Part shown: piece by piece, positions 1 through 7,115 of the stretch
How the letters are laid out: the number at the start of each line of letters is the position of its first letter
Position numbering within the stretch: position 1 is the stretch's first letter
Source: Acidobacteriota bacterium
GTDB taxonomy: Bacteria; Acidobacteriota; Terriglobia; UBA7540
Length of the DNA: 8,335 nt
Direction: 5' to 3'
Assembly: GCA_021828225.1 (NCBI GenBank)
Contig: JAKASH010000100.1
Location: 1 to 8,335 of the forward strand
Made by a program: the position numbers and the translations under genes
The notes under the pieces: generated by a model
What the model saw: only the letters and a program-made list of their open reading frames with translations
Database searches by the model: none
What the model was told of the DNA's origin: nothing

Positions 1-1282
1 CTTTGCTTGCAGCTTCTAAATCCCTCATTCGCGTCCAACCCATCACATTCGCGGGTGCCCTGCCCTGCTGCAGTTCCGCGGCCATGAACTTCATGTACGG
101 ATCGATGTGTTTGAAAAACATTTTGTAGCCAGCGCAGAGATAGTTGAGGCCTTCCTCGCCATCGGGTGTCTGGATAAACCGGTGTTTGGGACACTCTCCA
201 TTGCAGGCAAAGCGCACTTCGCATTCCCGGCAATAGCGCGGAAGCGTATCGCGCTTGTCCTGGCCGAACTTGCGCTGCTGGGGAGAATTCACGAGCGCGG
301 TGACAGGGCTTTCCATGATGTTGCCCAGCTTGTTTTCCGGGTAAACGAAATGATCGCAGGAATAGAGATCACCGTTGTGCTCGATAGCCATGGCGGCTCC
401 GCAGGTCTCACGGAAAACGCAGAGACTGGCCGGGTAGCCCATCCAGCTTTCCAGCGCCACGTCGAACATCTGGACAAAGCAACGTCCCACATCGTTGCGC
501 ACCCATTCATCGAAGATCGCAATCAGGAATTTCCCGTACTGGACCGAGTCCACGGACCATTCGGAAACCTTCGCAGGTTCCTCCGATCCGGGGCTGATTA
601 GAACCAGACCTTCCGGATTCGGCGCCTTCGCAATCCTCTCGACAATGGGAATAAACTGCATGAAGCCGCTGCCGTTTCCCCTCAGAAAGCGGTAGACATC
701 GAGCGGGTGCTGGGAATTATGGCGTTGGACCACCGTCAGCGTGTTGAACTCCACCTCGTGTTTCTTCAGGTATCCAAGGCCCCGCATCACGCGCTTGAAA
801 GTGGGCTGCCCTCCCTTGTCCACTCGATAGTGATCGTGGAGCTTCTGCGGCCCGTCGATTGAGAGGCCCACCAGGAAGCCATTCCCTGCAAGAAATTCGC
901 CCCATCGATCGTCCAGCAGAACTCCGTTGGTCTGAAAAGCGTTTTCGATTCGCTTCCCGTCGGCGTACCTTTGCTGCAGGCCGACGACTTTCTGGAAGTA
1001 CTCCACACCCAGCAGCGTCGGCTCGCCTCCCTGCCACGCAAACGAAACCTGCGGAACGTTCTGGGCCTGGATGTAGTCCCGTATATACGTCTCGAGTACG
1101 TCTTCCGGCATTGCCCAGTCCGATTTCCCCGGGTAAAGATTTTCCTTTTCAAGATAAAAACAGTAGCGGCAATCCAGGTTGCAGATCGGCCCCACTGGTT
1201 TGGTCATGATATGAAAAGCCGGCAGGTACTCTTGCCCCGCCTCGGTTTTCTCGGCGATGCCGCTGTGCGGTGAATCAGACAT
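1..1282 (-). CDS. Anaerobic sulfatase-maturating enzyme (radical SAM/SPASM), 3' end cut by window edge
   Basis: This cytosolic enzyme would convert the active-site Cys or Ser of sulfatases to formylglycine using S-adenosylmethionine and iron-sulfur clusters. The reading frame stays open for 427 codons from ATG at 1282 to the window edge. The radical SAM motif is CNLDCRYC (Cys34, Cys38, Cys41), followed by GGEP at 85-88. The SPASM part has Cys288, 294, 309 and 364 for one auxiliary cluster and Cys351, 354, 360 and 383 for the other. These spacings match the Clostridium perfringens enzyme as I remember it. Asp310, directly after Cys309, sits where that enzyme has its proposed catalytic base Asp277. 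An in-frame stop lies upstream with no other ATG between, which fixes the start; the ribosome site is weak. The protein looks nearly complete. No sulfatase gene is visible, so its substrate must be encoded elsewhere. A maturase for another peptide is possible but less likely. Confidence 0.93.
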   Translation of the reverse strand, partial: MSDSPHSGIAEKTEAGQEYLPAFHIMTKPVGPICNLDCRYCFYLEKENLYPGKSDWAMPEDVLETYIRDYIQAQNVPQVSFAWQGGEPTLLGVEYFQKVVGLQQRYADGKRIENAFQTNGVLLDDRWGEFLAGNGFLVGLSIDGPQKLHDHYRVDKGGQPTFKRVMRGLGYLKKHEVEFNTLTVVQRHNSQHPLDVYRFLRGNGSGFMQFIPIVERIAKAPNPEGLVLISPGSEEPAKVSEWSVDSVQYGKFLIAIFDEWVRNDVGRCFVQMFDVALESWMGYPASLCVFRETCGAAMAIEHNGDLYSCDHFVYPENKLGNIMESPVTALVNSPQQRKFGQDKRDTLPRYCRECEVRFACNGECPKHRFIQTPDGEEGLNYLCAGYKMFFKHIDPYMKFMAAELQQGRAPANVMGWTRMRDLEAASK

Positions 1283-1790
1283 AGTTTGCTGCTCTATTCG
1301 ATGCGGCAGGCTCCTGCTACAGGCATAGCTTCTGGCGCTGCCCCATGCTCCAGTTTACCGTTGATTGAAAACTTTTCGTAGCTCTCCTGTTGAACCCCAC
1401 GTCTCTGATCCAGTGGCTCAGCAAATACTGATAGCACTTCGCCCCAAGAAACCACTGATTTTGACGAACGAGGAGGGTGAGAAAATGGAGAAGTAAGTTC
1501 CTTCCGAGCCCAATAACCGAACAAAGAGACGGAGACGGCGATGGTCTGGTCACTGCGCATGGTGTGATGACCCGGGAGAAAACGAGGCCCAGTATTGTTC
1601 CGCCAGAGGGACGGCAGCCGGCCACCGTGTTTTCCGGTCGCGCGCCATTCAGTGCGCATGCAGAAAGAGCCTGTGACACAAAGAGCGGTGCTACCGCTAC
1701 TGACCAAGGGTATGAACCACAGCGCAGTTGGCCTGCTGACCCGCTGCCTTAATCAATATTCCCGCCGAATGAAGAAGTTAACCGCGAACT
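1283..1790. other. Intergenic region, no gene recognised
   Basis: This 508-bp gap separates the aminopeptidase stop from the sulfatase maturase start. It must hold the maturase promoter if that gene is transcribed on its own, but I see no convincing -35/-10 pair. Open frames of 80-140 codons exist on both strands. They overlap each other, look like no family I know and have biased, low-complexity composition, so I do not call them genes. A perfect 11-bp inverted repeat, GAAAACTTTTC, lies at 1367-1377, about 85 bp upstream of the maturase ATG. A short hairpin near 1684-1698 is listed separately. Confidence 0.6.
1684..1698 (-). terminator. Possible weak terminator hairpin after the aminopeptidase gene
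   Basis: Read on the minus strand, AGCGGT and ACCGCT pair in a 6-bp stem around a 3-base loop, followed by CTTTGTG. It lies about 95 bases after the aminopeptidase stop codon. The stem is short and the T tract is interrupted, so it could be weak or accidental. Confidence 0.35.
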
Positions 1791-3059
1791 CTAAACCCAC
1801 TCTCCCGCGCGCATCAGCGGTTCGGAATCGCCAGCCGCCGTGATACCGTCCACGTCTATCCGATTGGATCCGATCATCCAGTCGACGTGAATCAGGCTAT
1901 CGTTGGCTCCGCGCGACGCCAGTTGTTCGGGAGTGAGATGGTCACCATCCTTCACGCAGGTGCTGTAGGCCTGCCCCAGAGCAATGTGGCAGGCGGCGTT
2001 CTCATCGAAAAGGGTATTCTTGAAGAGCAATCCGCTCGAGGCAATCGGCGACGAATGCGGCACCAGCGAAACTTCACCCAGCCGCTGCGCTCCTTCGTCC
2101 GTCTCAATCATCCGCTGCAGGACCTGCTCGCCCCTCGCGGCACGGGCCTCGACAATCCGCCCGGCCTCAAACCGCACCGAAATCTCTTCGATCATCGTCC
2201 CCTGATGCGACAGCGGCTTGGTGCTGGCCACCCGTCCTTCCACGCGATCTTTGTGCGGGGTCGTGAAGACCTCCTCGGTCGGCAGGTTGGGAATGCAGTA
2301 CCGCCCGTTGCCCGCCATCGTACCTCCGCCGAGCCAGAGATGATCGTCCGCAAGCCCGACCTTGAGGTCCGTGCCGGGTCCTCGGAAGTGCAGCGCCGCA
2401 TAGCGCTTCTCGTTCAGCCGATCAGCGCGGGCGTGCAGGTTTGCATCATGCTCTTTCCATGCGGCCACCGGGTCCGGCTGGTCGGCACGCGAGGCAGCGA
2501 AGATGGCGTCCCACAGGCGGGCCATCGCTTGGTCAGGCGGCAGATCCGGGAATACCGTCGCGGCCCACGCCGGAGTGGCGCAGGCGACGATGGTCCAGTT
2601 GATGTCGTGCCGCGTAATCAGTTCCATTGCCGGGCGGTAGGCTTTCGACACGGCACGATTCACACGGCTCACCTTTTCGGGATCCTCTCCAGAGAGCAGC
2701 GAAGGATTATTGCCAGCGATCGCCAGCCGAGCCGAACCTTTCCGAAACGCCTGGGCCATGCCTTCATAGAGCCACGAGGCCGCGACATCGAAGCTGCCGT
2801 CCGGAGCATAGCGATAGCGGAGCAGCGTTGATTCCTCGTCCCCAAACAGCGTGGTGACAAGGGAGGCGCCTGCTTTATATGCATGCTCCGTGATGCGCCG
2901 CGCCAGCGACACCGCATCCAGCGTGGCGGTCATCACCAGTTGCTGTCCGGGGGCAAGTCCCAGTCCAACATGGACCGAGACCTCGGCCAGACGGTCGAGC
3001 TTCTGTTCAAATTCAGGTGTGTGGGCAAATCCTTCAGCAAACGCAGTGGTTGATGTCAT
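1791..3059 (-). CDS. M29-family metallo-aminopeptidase (AmpS/PepS type)
   Basis: This is a cytosolic exopeptidase that would remove N-terminal residues from peptides using a two-metal centre. The 422-residue length is typical of family M29. Numbered from the chosen ATG, the metal ligands are Glu262/263 in the LPTEEVF motif, Glu329 (RLGEV), His358 (ACHIALGQAY), His391 and Asp393 (LIHVDW). Tyr365 is the expected catalytic tyrosine. The spacings 329-358-365-391-393 agree with characterised family members as I remember them. No signal peptide is present. I chose ATG 3059 because AGAG lies a few bases upstream and the usual family N-terminus follows. ATG 3068 is a close alternative, and the frame opens at 3125 with an extra Cys-rich stretch unlike the family. 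The gene stands alone between gaps of 317 and 508 bp, so it probably has its own promoter. The role is most likely general peptide turnover; nothing ties it to the neighbouring genes. Confidence 0.92.
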   Translation of the reverse strand: MTSTTAFAEGFAHTPEFEQKLDRLAEVSVHVGLGLAPGQQLVMTATLDAVSLARRITEHAYKAGASLVTTLFGDEESTLLRYRYAPDGSFDVAASWLYEGMAQAFRKGSARLAIAGNNPSLLSGEDPEKVSRVNRAVSKAYRPAMELITRHDINWTIVACATPAWAATVFPDLPPDQAMARLWDAIFAASRADQPDPVAAWKEHDANLHARADRLNEKRYAALHFRGPGTDLKVGLADDHLWLGGGTMAGNGRYCIPNLPTEEVFTTPHKDRVEGRVASTKPLSHQGTMIEEISVRFEAGRIVEARAARGEQVLQRMIETDEGAQRLGEVSLVPHSSPIASSGLLFKNTLFDENAACHIALGQAYSTCVKDGDHLTPEQLASRGANDSLIHVDWMIGSNRIDVDGITAAGDSEPLMRAGEWV

Positions 3060-3156
3060 GGCTCTCATTATCACGCGGGGCCCGGCGCATTGGCAACACG
3101 TGGAATTCCCAGAAGCCGCTTGCAAATACTAACCGGAATCGAAGAGTCACAGAAGA

Positions 3157-3170
3157 TTCGATCGATCGAA
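3157..3170. repeat. 14-bp perfect palindrome upstream of the aminopeptidase gene
   Basis: TTCGATCGATCGAA is a perfect inverted repeat about 100 bases upstream of the aminopeptidase start. It lies downstream of a possible -10 box at 3240-3245. It could be an operator for a dimeric repressor, but it is partly a simple GATC repeat and there is only one copy in the window. Confidence 0.35.
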
Positions 3171-3239
3171 GGAAATCTATCGGAGACATTGGTCTTCACC
3201 CAAACAATTACTTGTCCCTACCAATTCCCTGGCGGCACC

Positions 3240-3245
3240 ATTATA
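3240..3245 (-). promoter_or_regulatory. Possible -10 box for the aminopeptidase gene
   Basis: The minus strand reads TATAAT exactly, about 180 bases upstream of the aminopeptidase ATG. No good -35 hexamer sits 16-18 bases upstream (only A-rich sequence), so this is a weak promoter candidate. Confidence 0.25.
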
Positions 3246-3309
3246 GTTATCTACCTGAAGCCTTTTTGCACGAAGCCGCCCGCGCCGCCTCCACAATGCG
3301 CACTGTAGG

Positions 3310-3347
3310 GATCGGCGGTTTTCCTTTCGGCGCGAACCGTTCCGATC
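3310..3347 (-). terminator. Bulged stem-loop just after the ABC permease gene
   Basis: GATCGG (3310-3315) pairs with CCGATC (3342-3347). Directly inside, CGGTT (3316-3320) pairs with AACCG (3335-3339), giving 11 base pairs with a two-base bulge and a 14-base loop. It begins about 30 bases past the permease stop codon, where the operon should end. No T tract follows on the minus strand, so it may act as a 3' RNA-stabilising hairpin or a factor-dependent end and not as a classic intrinsic terminator. Confidence 0.45.
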
Positions 3348-3376
3348 AGCGTCTGCCGCGAAGTACAAACGCACGC

Positions 3377-4201
3377 CTACAAATCCCTCAGCCGGAACTT
3401 GCGCAGAGCCAGCCCGAGCGCCACCAGCAGATATACGACAGCATAGCCTACCATCGTGGAACTCGGAACCGAGGCGGTGCCGAAAGGGGACAGATTCAGG
3501 ATTCCCATCAAGGGTGACTGCATCTCGAAGGCTGCGCGACGCCACAGAGATTCGCTCGGCATCAGGATGCTCGCAACGATGCCCACATTCACCGCGCCCT
3601 GGCTGTGCGTAATGGCCCCAATCTGCTCGATCCAGCCACCCAGAAAAGCGGCTCCGTGCAAGCCCAGCACGGTGACTCCCGTGGCGAGCGTCGAAAACGA
3701 AGTACCGCAAAGAAGCGTGACGTTAAGCAACAGAATACTTTCCAGCCACACCAGACCGAGACCCTGCCAAAGGTGCTGCACCGTCGCGCCGCTGAGAACG
3801 TATCCGAGTGCAGCAACTCCGCCCAGCATGAAGACAATGTAGACGGTCAGCATGCCGGCGAATCCGAGCCACTTGCCAAGCAGAATCTGGCGCCGCGTTA
3901 AGGGTTTCGTGGCAATGGCATGGATGGTACCCGAGGCGATTTCACCGGAAAGGGTGTCGGCGGCGATGAGGATGGTCATCAGCACGGTCAGCAAATCTGC
4001 CGCATAGAGGCCTACCATCAGCGAGCTATCGAGAATCTGCCGTCGGATAGCGGCGTTGGGCACGTGGAGGTCTCTCGTCTGAAAATGGACGCCCGTGGCA
4101 AAGAGCGCAAGAAAGCATGCTCCCGCAATGAGCGCCATCCAGAGCACCCTTTTCCGCGCAGCTTCCCGGAACGTTACGCCGGCCATCACCCATGTCCCCA
4201 T
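3377..4201 (-). CDS. ABC-2 type transporter permease (NosY/GldF-like)
   Basis: This is the membrane partner of the ATPase encoded just upstream; together they would form an ABC exporter. The 274-residue protein shows about six hydrophobic segments, near residues 20-38, 61-82, 111-136, 147-165, 170-191 and 250-267. Between segments 2 and 3 is the cytoplasmic stretch ending in TKPLTRRQILLGKWLG, a pattern common in ABC-2 permeases of the NosY/GldF kind (Sxx-GTI...KP-xR--LLGK). The ATG at 4201 overlaps the ATPase stop by one base (TGATG), indicating translational coupling; a TTG one codon earlier is possible but less likely. The transported substrate cannot be deduced. Linkage to a sigma/anti-sigma pair suggests an envelope-stress or defence role (inference). 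Confidence 0.88.
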   Translation of the reverse strand: MGTWVMAGVTFREAARKRVLWMALIAGACFLALFATGVHFQTRDLHVPNAAIRRQILDSSLMVGLYAADLLTVLMTILIAADTLSGEIASGTIHAIATKPLTRRQILLGKWLGFAGMLTVYIVFMLGGVAALGYVLSGATVQHLWQGLGLVWLESILLLNVTLLCGTSFSTLATGVTVLGLHGAAFLGGWIEQIGAITHSQGAVNVGIVASILMPSESLWRRAAFEMQSPLMGILNLSPFGTASVPSSTMVGYAVVYLLVALGLALRKFRLRDL

Positions 4202-5151
4202 CAAAGCTCTCCCTCCTCGCCGACGATTCGCAGGAAGAGATCTTCAAGAGAAAGACGCTGGGGTGTGACTTCGTAAACGTCTACGTTCTGGCCCACGAGG
4301 AAACGCACGATGGCAGGCAAATCATCTACTGTTGGCACATAGAACGTCAGCCGGTCGCCGGCAACCTGTAGAGATGAGACGCGCTGAGCAAGGATTGCCT
4401 GGACTTCAGGACTTATATTCCGGGCTCGCATTGTCACCGTGACCTCACCTTCGAGCAACGCCCCGAGGCGGCGCGTCTCCAGCACCTCGCCGTGCTTGAT
4501 GAAGGCAACCCGGTCGCAGGTGACTTCAACTTCGCTCAGCAGATGCGAATTCAGGAAAACGGCGGCGCCCCGGTCGCGCTGGAGCCTGATGGTGTCCCGT
4601 ACCAGTTTCCGCCCCGCGGGATCGAGTCCGGAAGTCGGCTCGTCCAGGAAGACCAGGTCCGGTTCGTTGAGGAGAGCCTGCGCCAGTCCCAGGCGTTGCA
4701 GCATGCCCTTCGAGAAATCGCGCAGGCGCTTTTCGCGATGCGGCCAAAGGCCAACTTCATTCAGCAGCTCGGGGATGTGCTCGCGAAGCCGCGATTTCGG
4801 CATCCCGTAAAGCCGCCCGTGCACATCGAGAAGCTCCGTTGCCGTCAGCCAGTCGTAAAAGCGAAAGTGCTCGGGGAGAAAACCGATTTTCCGTCGCACC
4901 GATACATCGCCGGCGCGCGAGCCGAGAACAAAGGCTTCGCCCCGGGTAGGCGTGATCAGCCCAAGCAGCATTTTTATTGAGGTGCTCTTGCCCGCTCCGT
5001 TGGGGCCAAGGAACCCAAAAACTTCACCGCGAGGCACTTCAAGAGTGAGACCGCGTACCGCAACCTTCGAGCCGAAGGTTTTGCGCAAGATCCGGGTTTC
5101 GATCGCAAGGTCCGGGCGTGAGGAAGCTCGCGATATTCGTAAGGAATCCAT
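4201..5151 (-). CDS. ABC transporter ATP-binding protein (CcmA/GldA-like)
   Basis: This cytoplasmic ATPase would power the permease encoded directly downstream. Its motifs are in order: Walker A GPNGAGKST (49-57), Q-loop region IGFLPEH (89-95), signature FSKGM (146-150), Walker B LVFLDE (166-171), D-loop SGLDP (174-178) and switch His203. The Q-loop Gln is replaced by Glu94, and the signature is SKGM, not SGGQ. Both changes are common in the CcmA/GldA branch and do not suggest an inactive protein. Residues after about 235 form the C-terminal extension usual for this branch. At 316 residues the length is normal. The ATG at 5151 has no clear ribosome site, and no better in-frame start lies upstream before a stop. 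The gene lies 188 bp after the anti-sigma gene on the same strand, so it is probably in the same transcript. Confidence 0.93.
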   Translation of the reverse strand: MDSLRISRASSRPDLAIETRILRKTFGSKVAVRGLTLEVPRGEVFGFLGPNGAGKSTSIKMLLGLITPTRGEAFVLGSRAGDVSVRRKIGFLPEHFRFYDWLTATELLDVHGRLYGMPKSRLREHIPELLNEVGLWPHREKRLRDFSKGMLQRLGLAQALLNEPDLVFLDEPTSGLDPAGRKLVRDTIRLQRDRGAAVFLNSHLLSEVEVTCDRVAFIKHGEVLETRRLGALLEGEVTVTMRARNISPEVQAILAQRVSSLQVAGDRLTFYVPTVDDLPAIVRFLVGQNVDVYEVTPQRLSLEDLFLRIVGEEGEL

Positions 5152-5339
5152 TCGGTACCCGGTGGCTCAGGAGGAGCGTGGACCTCTGCTCTCCTCGGTC
5201 ATGCTGTCCCAATCGGCTCAGCAGTCCTGCACAGGCAGCGGCAAAACCGAAGGCCCTTGCCAAAACTCGTCCCGTAAAGATCAGCCTGGTTGCAGATCCA
5301 CGCGCCGCCACTCCCGCGCGAAAGCGGGAAACCAAAACA
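5152..5339 (-). other. Intra-operon spacer with hairpins and a possible 11-codon leader peptide
   Basis: This gap between the anti-sigma stop and the ATPase start is long for an operon whose other junctions are 9 bp and -1 bp. It contains three things on the minus strand. First, a 6-bp stem TCCCGC/GCGGGA with a 6-base loop at 5312-5329, right after the anti-sigma stop and without a T tract. Second, an 11-codon frame (MTEESRGPRSS, 5202 to 5167) preceded by GGGA, ending 15 bases before the ATPase ATG. Third, GAGGAG (minus strand, in the early codons of that frame) that can pair with CTCCTC; on the plus strand these are 5191-5196 and 5171-5176. These could tune ATPase expression, but none is proven. 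Confidence 0.35.
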
Positions 5340-6521
5340 TTAGCTCAAAGCGTCTGCAAGTGCCAGCGCTTGGTCAGGCTCGCCGTAGCCGTGGATCGAA
5401 TAGATGATTCCTTTCTTCACCCAGATCAGGGTATATTCGGGCGGGCGCCCGTGATAGCTGTGGCCCATAATCAAATCCCCCTGGACGCCATCCACCTGCT
5501 CTTCAAGGTAAGAGCTCGCCTGCCTCGGTATCGGCACAACAAGAGTCGATTTCCAATCGACCGTTGCGCAGAAGTTCTGGGCCTGCTGGGGACTCATGCC
5601 TGCCGCCTGAAGTGCAATTTCGAAGAGCTGGCTAACATTCAAATCGGGTGGGACGCTGACGATTGGACTTGGGACCTCGGAAAGCACGACGCAGCCGGCA
5701 CTGCTGGATGGTGGGCTCTGGTTTTGTGCGCCAGCCTTCGGTCCGGCGTGCCTGTCCGGGCAATTCCCGTAGCGGAGAAAAGCCGATTTCGGAATGTGTA
5801 CGGCAATCGTCTGGCCATTAACACTTGCCGGAACCTGCAGGTTTGTCTGGCCCAGGCTATTCAGAATTGCTTGAAGGCGGCTCTGATCCAGCTTCATGAT
5901 GTAGCCCTGCTCGCCGACCACTCCGATTCGGGGTGTCTCGCTCAGATCCGTGAATGTGCGCACCGGGAAGCCCGCCATTTGGGACGCCTGCGACGCCTCC
6001 GTAACAAATTGCGGCTTGCCGGCGGAGAGTGTCACGGTCACATCATTCGAGATAACCTGCTGGACGAGCGCTCGTGTGTCACGGCTTGGATTAACGTTCA
6101 GATCTACCGGAACCACGGTTACCTTCTCGACGCGCAGCATCATGAGAACGCGCTGCGTCCAGCTTCGCGCTGGCGCAAACGTCAAGAGAACGATAACCAG
6201 TGCGGCCATGGCCAGTGTGCCCCAGGCCGGGAGGGGATGCGTTGAAAAGAAATCTGCCAGGAAACCATGCCGCACAGGCACGTCACCTTCAGAATCCAGA
6301 CGCGACTGAAAGTGCTCGAATGATTTTTGCGGATCGATCGTTTCTCGCGGCGCCAGCGAAGCAAGAACACGTCCTACCTCCTCACTATCACGCGCCATGC
6401 GCTCCATGCGTGCGCGGCATTCCGTGCAAAGCTTGAGGTGCTGGTCGGCATCTGCCCGTTCCCTCTCAGTTGCCTCCTGGTCGATCAGGGCACGTAGAGT
6501 CTCGTCACTAAGGCATTTCAT
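5340..6521 (-). CDS. Membrane-anchored zinc-finger anti-sigma factor with large exported domain
   Basis: The protein would bind and inhibit the ECF sigma factor encoded just upstream and release it on an extracytoplasmic signal. The cytoplasmic N-terminus has the anti-sigma zinc-finger pattern Cys3-x24-His28-x3-Cys32-x2-Cys35. A single hydrophobic span lies at about residues 98-117. The remaining 275 residues should be outside the membrane. The last 30 or so (YTLIWVKKGIIYSIHGYG, then a helix with ALALADAL) resemble the C-terminal domain (DUF4367-like) found in some other anti-sigma proteins; I make this match from memory. Three cysteines (254, 277, 318) lie in the exported part. At 393 residues it is larger than simple anti-sigma factors. 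Its start has a strong ribosome site, AAGGAGGAG, overlapping the sigma stop codon, so the two proteins are probably made in fixed ratio. The signal sensed is unknown. Confidence 0.88.
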   Translation of the reverse strand: MKCLSDETLRALIDQEATERERADADQHLKLCTECRARMERMARDSEEVGRVLASLAPRETIDPQKSFEHFQSRLDSEGDVPVRHGFLADFFSTHPLPAWGTLAMAALVIVLLTFAPARSWTQRVLMMLRVEKVTVVPVDLNVNPSRDTRALVQQVISNDVTVTLSAGKPQFVTEASQASQMAGFPVRTFTDLSETPRIGVVGEQGYIMKLDQSRLQAILNSLGQTNLQVPASVNGQTIAVHIPKSAFLRYGNCPDRHAGPKAGAQNQSPPSSSAGCVVLSEVPSPIVSVPPDLNVSQLFEIALQAAGMSPQQAQNFCATVDWKSTLVVPIPRQASSYLEEQVDGVQGDLIMGHSYHGRPPEYTLIWVKKGIIYSIHGYGEPDQALALADALS

Positions 6522-6523
6522 GA

Positions 6524-6532
6524 CTCCTCCTT
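6524..6532 (-). promoter_or_regulatory. Strong ribosome binding site of the anti-sigma gene, overlapping the sigma stop
   Basis: The minus strand reads TAAGGAGGAGTCATG. The TAA ends the sigma gene, AAGGAGGAG is a near-perfect Shine-Dalgarno sequence and the ATG starts the anti-sigma gene. This supports both the chosen start and translational coupling of the pair. Confidence 0.85.
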
Positions 6533-7115
6533 ATTTTCCGTAAAGTCCAAGGTAGTGCTTGCGGAAGGCGGCTTCCGCGCGGATGAGCCTGGTTCCAACC
6601 GATCCGGCTTTCACACCCAGAGTCTGGGCCAGCTCCTGATACGAAAACCCACTCGCCCGCAGAATCAGAAGCTGCGCCTGATCAGGCCGTAGGCAAGCCA
6701 TCGCCTTGCGTACCTGTGCGCGTCTCTCAGCCTCCAGGACATCTTCCAGGGGGTCTGGTCCTGAATGCGCAGCGAGCGATGATCCCGCCTCCTGTTCGTA
6801 GCGACCACGCCGGGCTTGGGCACGCAGGCTGTCAATAGCAAGATGAGTCGCCGTCCGGTAAAGCCAGCCGCTCGGGTTAAACTTGTTGCCGCCGTAAGGC
6901 TGGCGGTAAAGCCTCCAGAAAGCCTCAATCGCCAGGTCCTCGGCTCGCGAATAATCACCCACAATGCGGAAAACCACACCTGCCAGCCGGGTGTAGTTTT
7001 CTAGGAAGATACGCCGAAAGGCCTCCTCAGGCCAACAAGACTCACCGCTTTCCGCGCTCTTTGCGTCACTCAACCTGGTCTGCTCGCTGAAACGAGTTCC
7101 CACCGGAACGACCAC
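6531..7115 (-). CDS. ECF-type RNA polymerase sigma factor
   Basis: This group-4 sigma factor would direct RNA polymerase to a small regulon, very likely including its own operon. It has 194 residues. Sigma region 2 spans about 32-103, with the region 2.2 helix DYSRAEDLAIEAFWRLYRQ (54-72) and the region 2.4 segment WLYRTATHLAIDSLR (84-98). Sigma region 4 spans about 137-187, with the helix-turn-helix SYQELAQTLGVKAGSVGTRL (158-177). Regions 1 and 3 are absent, as expected for the ECF class. The start is GTG 7115, the first start codon after an in-frame TAA; AGG lies about 9 bases upstream. An internal GTG at 7103 is a weaker choice. It is the first gene of a cassette with anti-sigma factor, ABC ATPase and permease. 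I cannot assign a numbered ECF group by eye. Confidence 0.92.
   Translation of the reverse strand: MVVPVGTRFSEQTRLSDAKSAESGESCWPEEAFRRIFLENYTRLAGVVFRIVGDYSRAEDLAIEAFWRLYRQPYGGNKFNPSGWLYRTATHLAIDSLRAQARRGRYEQEAGSSLAAHSGPDPLEDVLEAERRAQVRKAMACLRPDQAQLLILRASGFSYQELAQTLGVKAGSVGTRLIRAEAAFRKHYLGLYGK

Noticed and set aside
107..601. 164-codon open frame on the plus strand
   Set aside because: It lies antisense within the sulfatase maturase, whose SPASM cysteines are encoded in this interval.
1887..2831. 314-codon open frame on the plus strand inside the aminopeptidase gene
   Set aside because: It is exactly antisense to a gene with all M29 metal ligands, has Arg/His-rich composition and matches no family; it is a shadow of GC-rich coding DNA.
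4866..4875. Inactive ABC ATPase because the Q-loop has Glu in place of Gln and the signature is SKGM
   Set aside because: Both changes are usual in the CcmA/GldA branch, and the Walker A, Walker B and switch His are intact.
5039..5335. 98-codon TTG-started minus-strand frame between the anti-sigma and ATPase genes
   Set aside because: It needs a TTG start, overlaps the ATPase by 113 bases in another frame and has no recognisable domain.
5118..6245. 375-codon open frame on the plus strand
   Set aside because: It is antisense to the well-supported anti-sigma gene and the spacer and has no recognisable domain.
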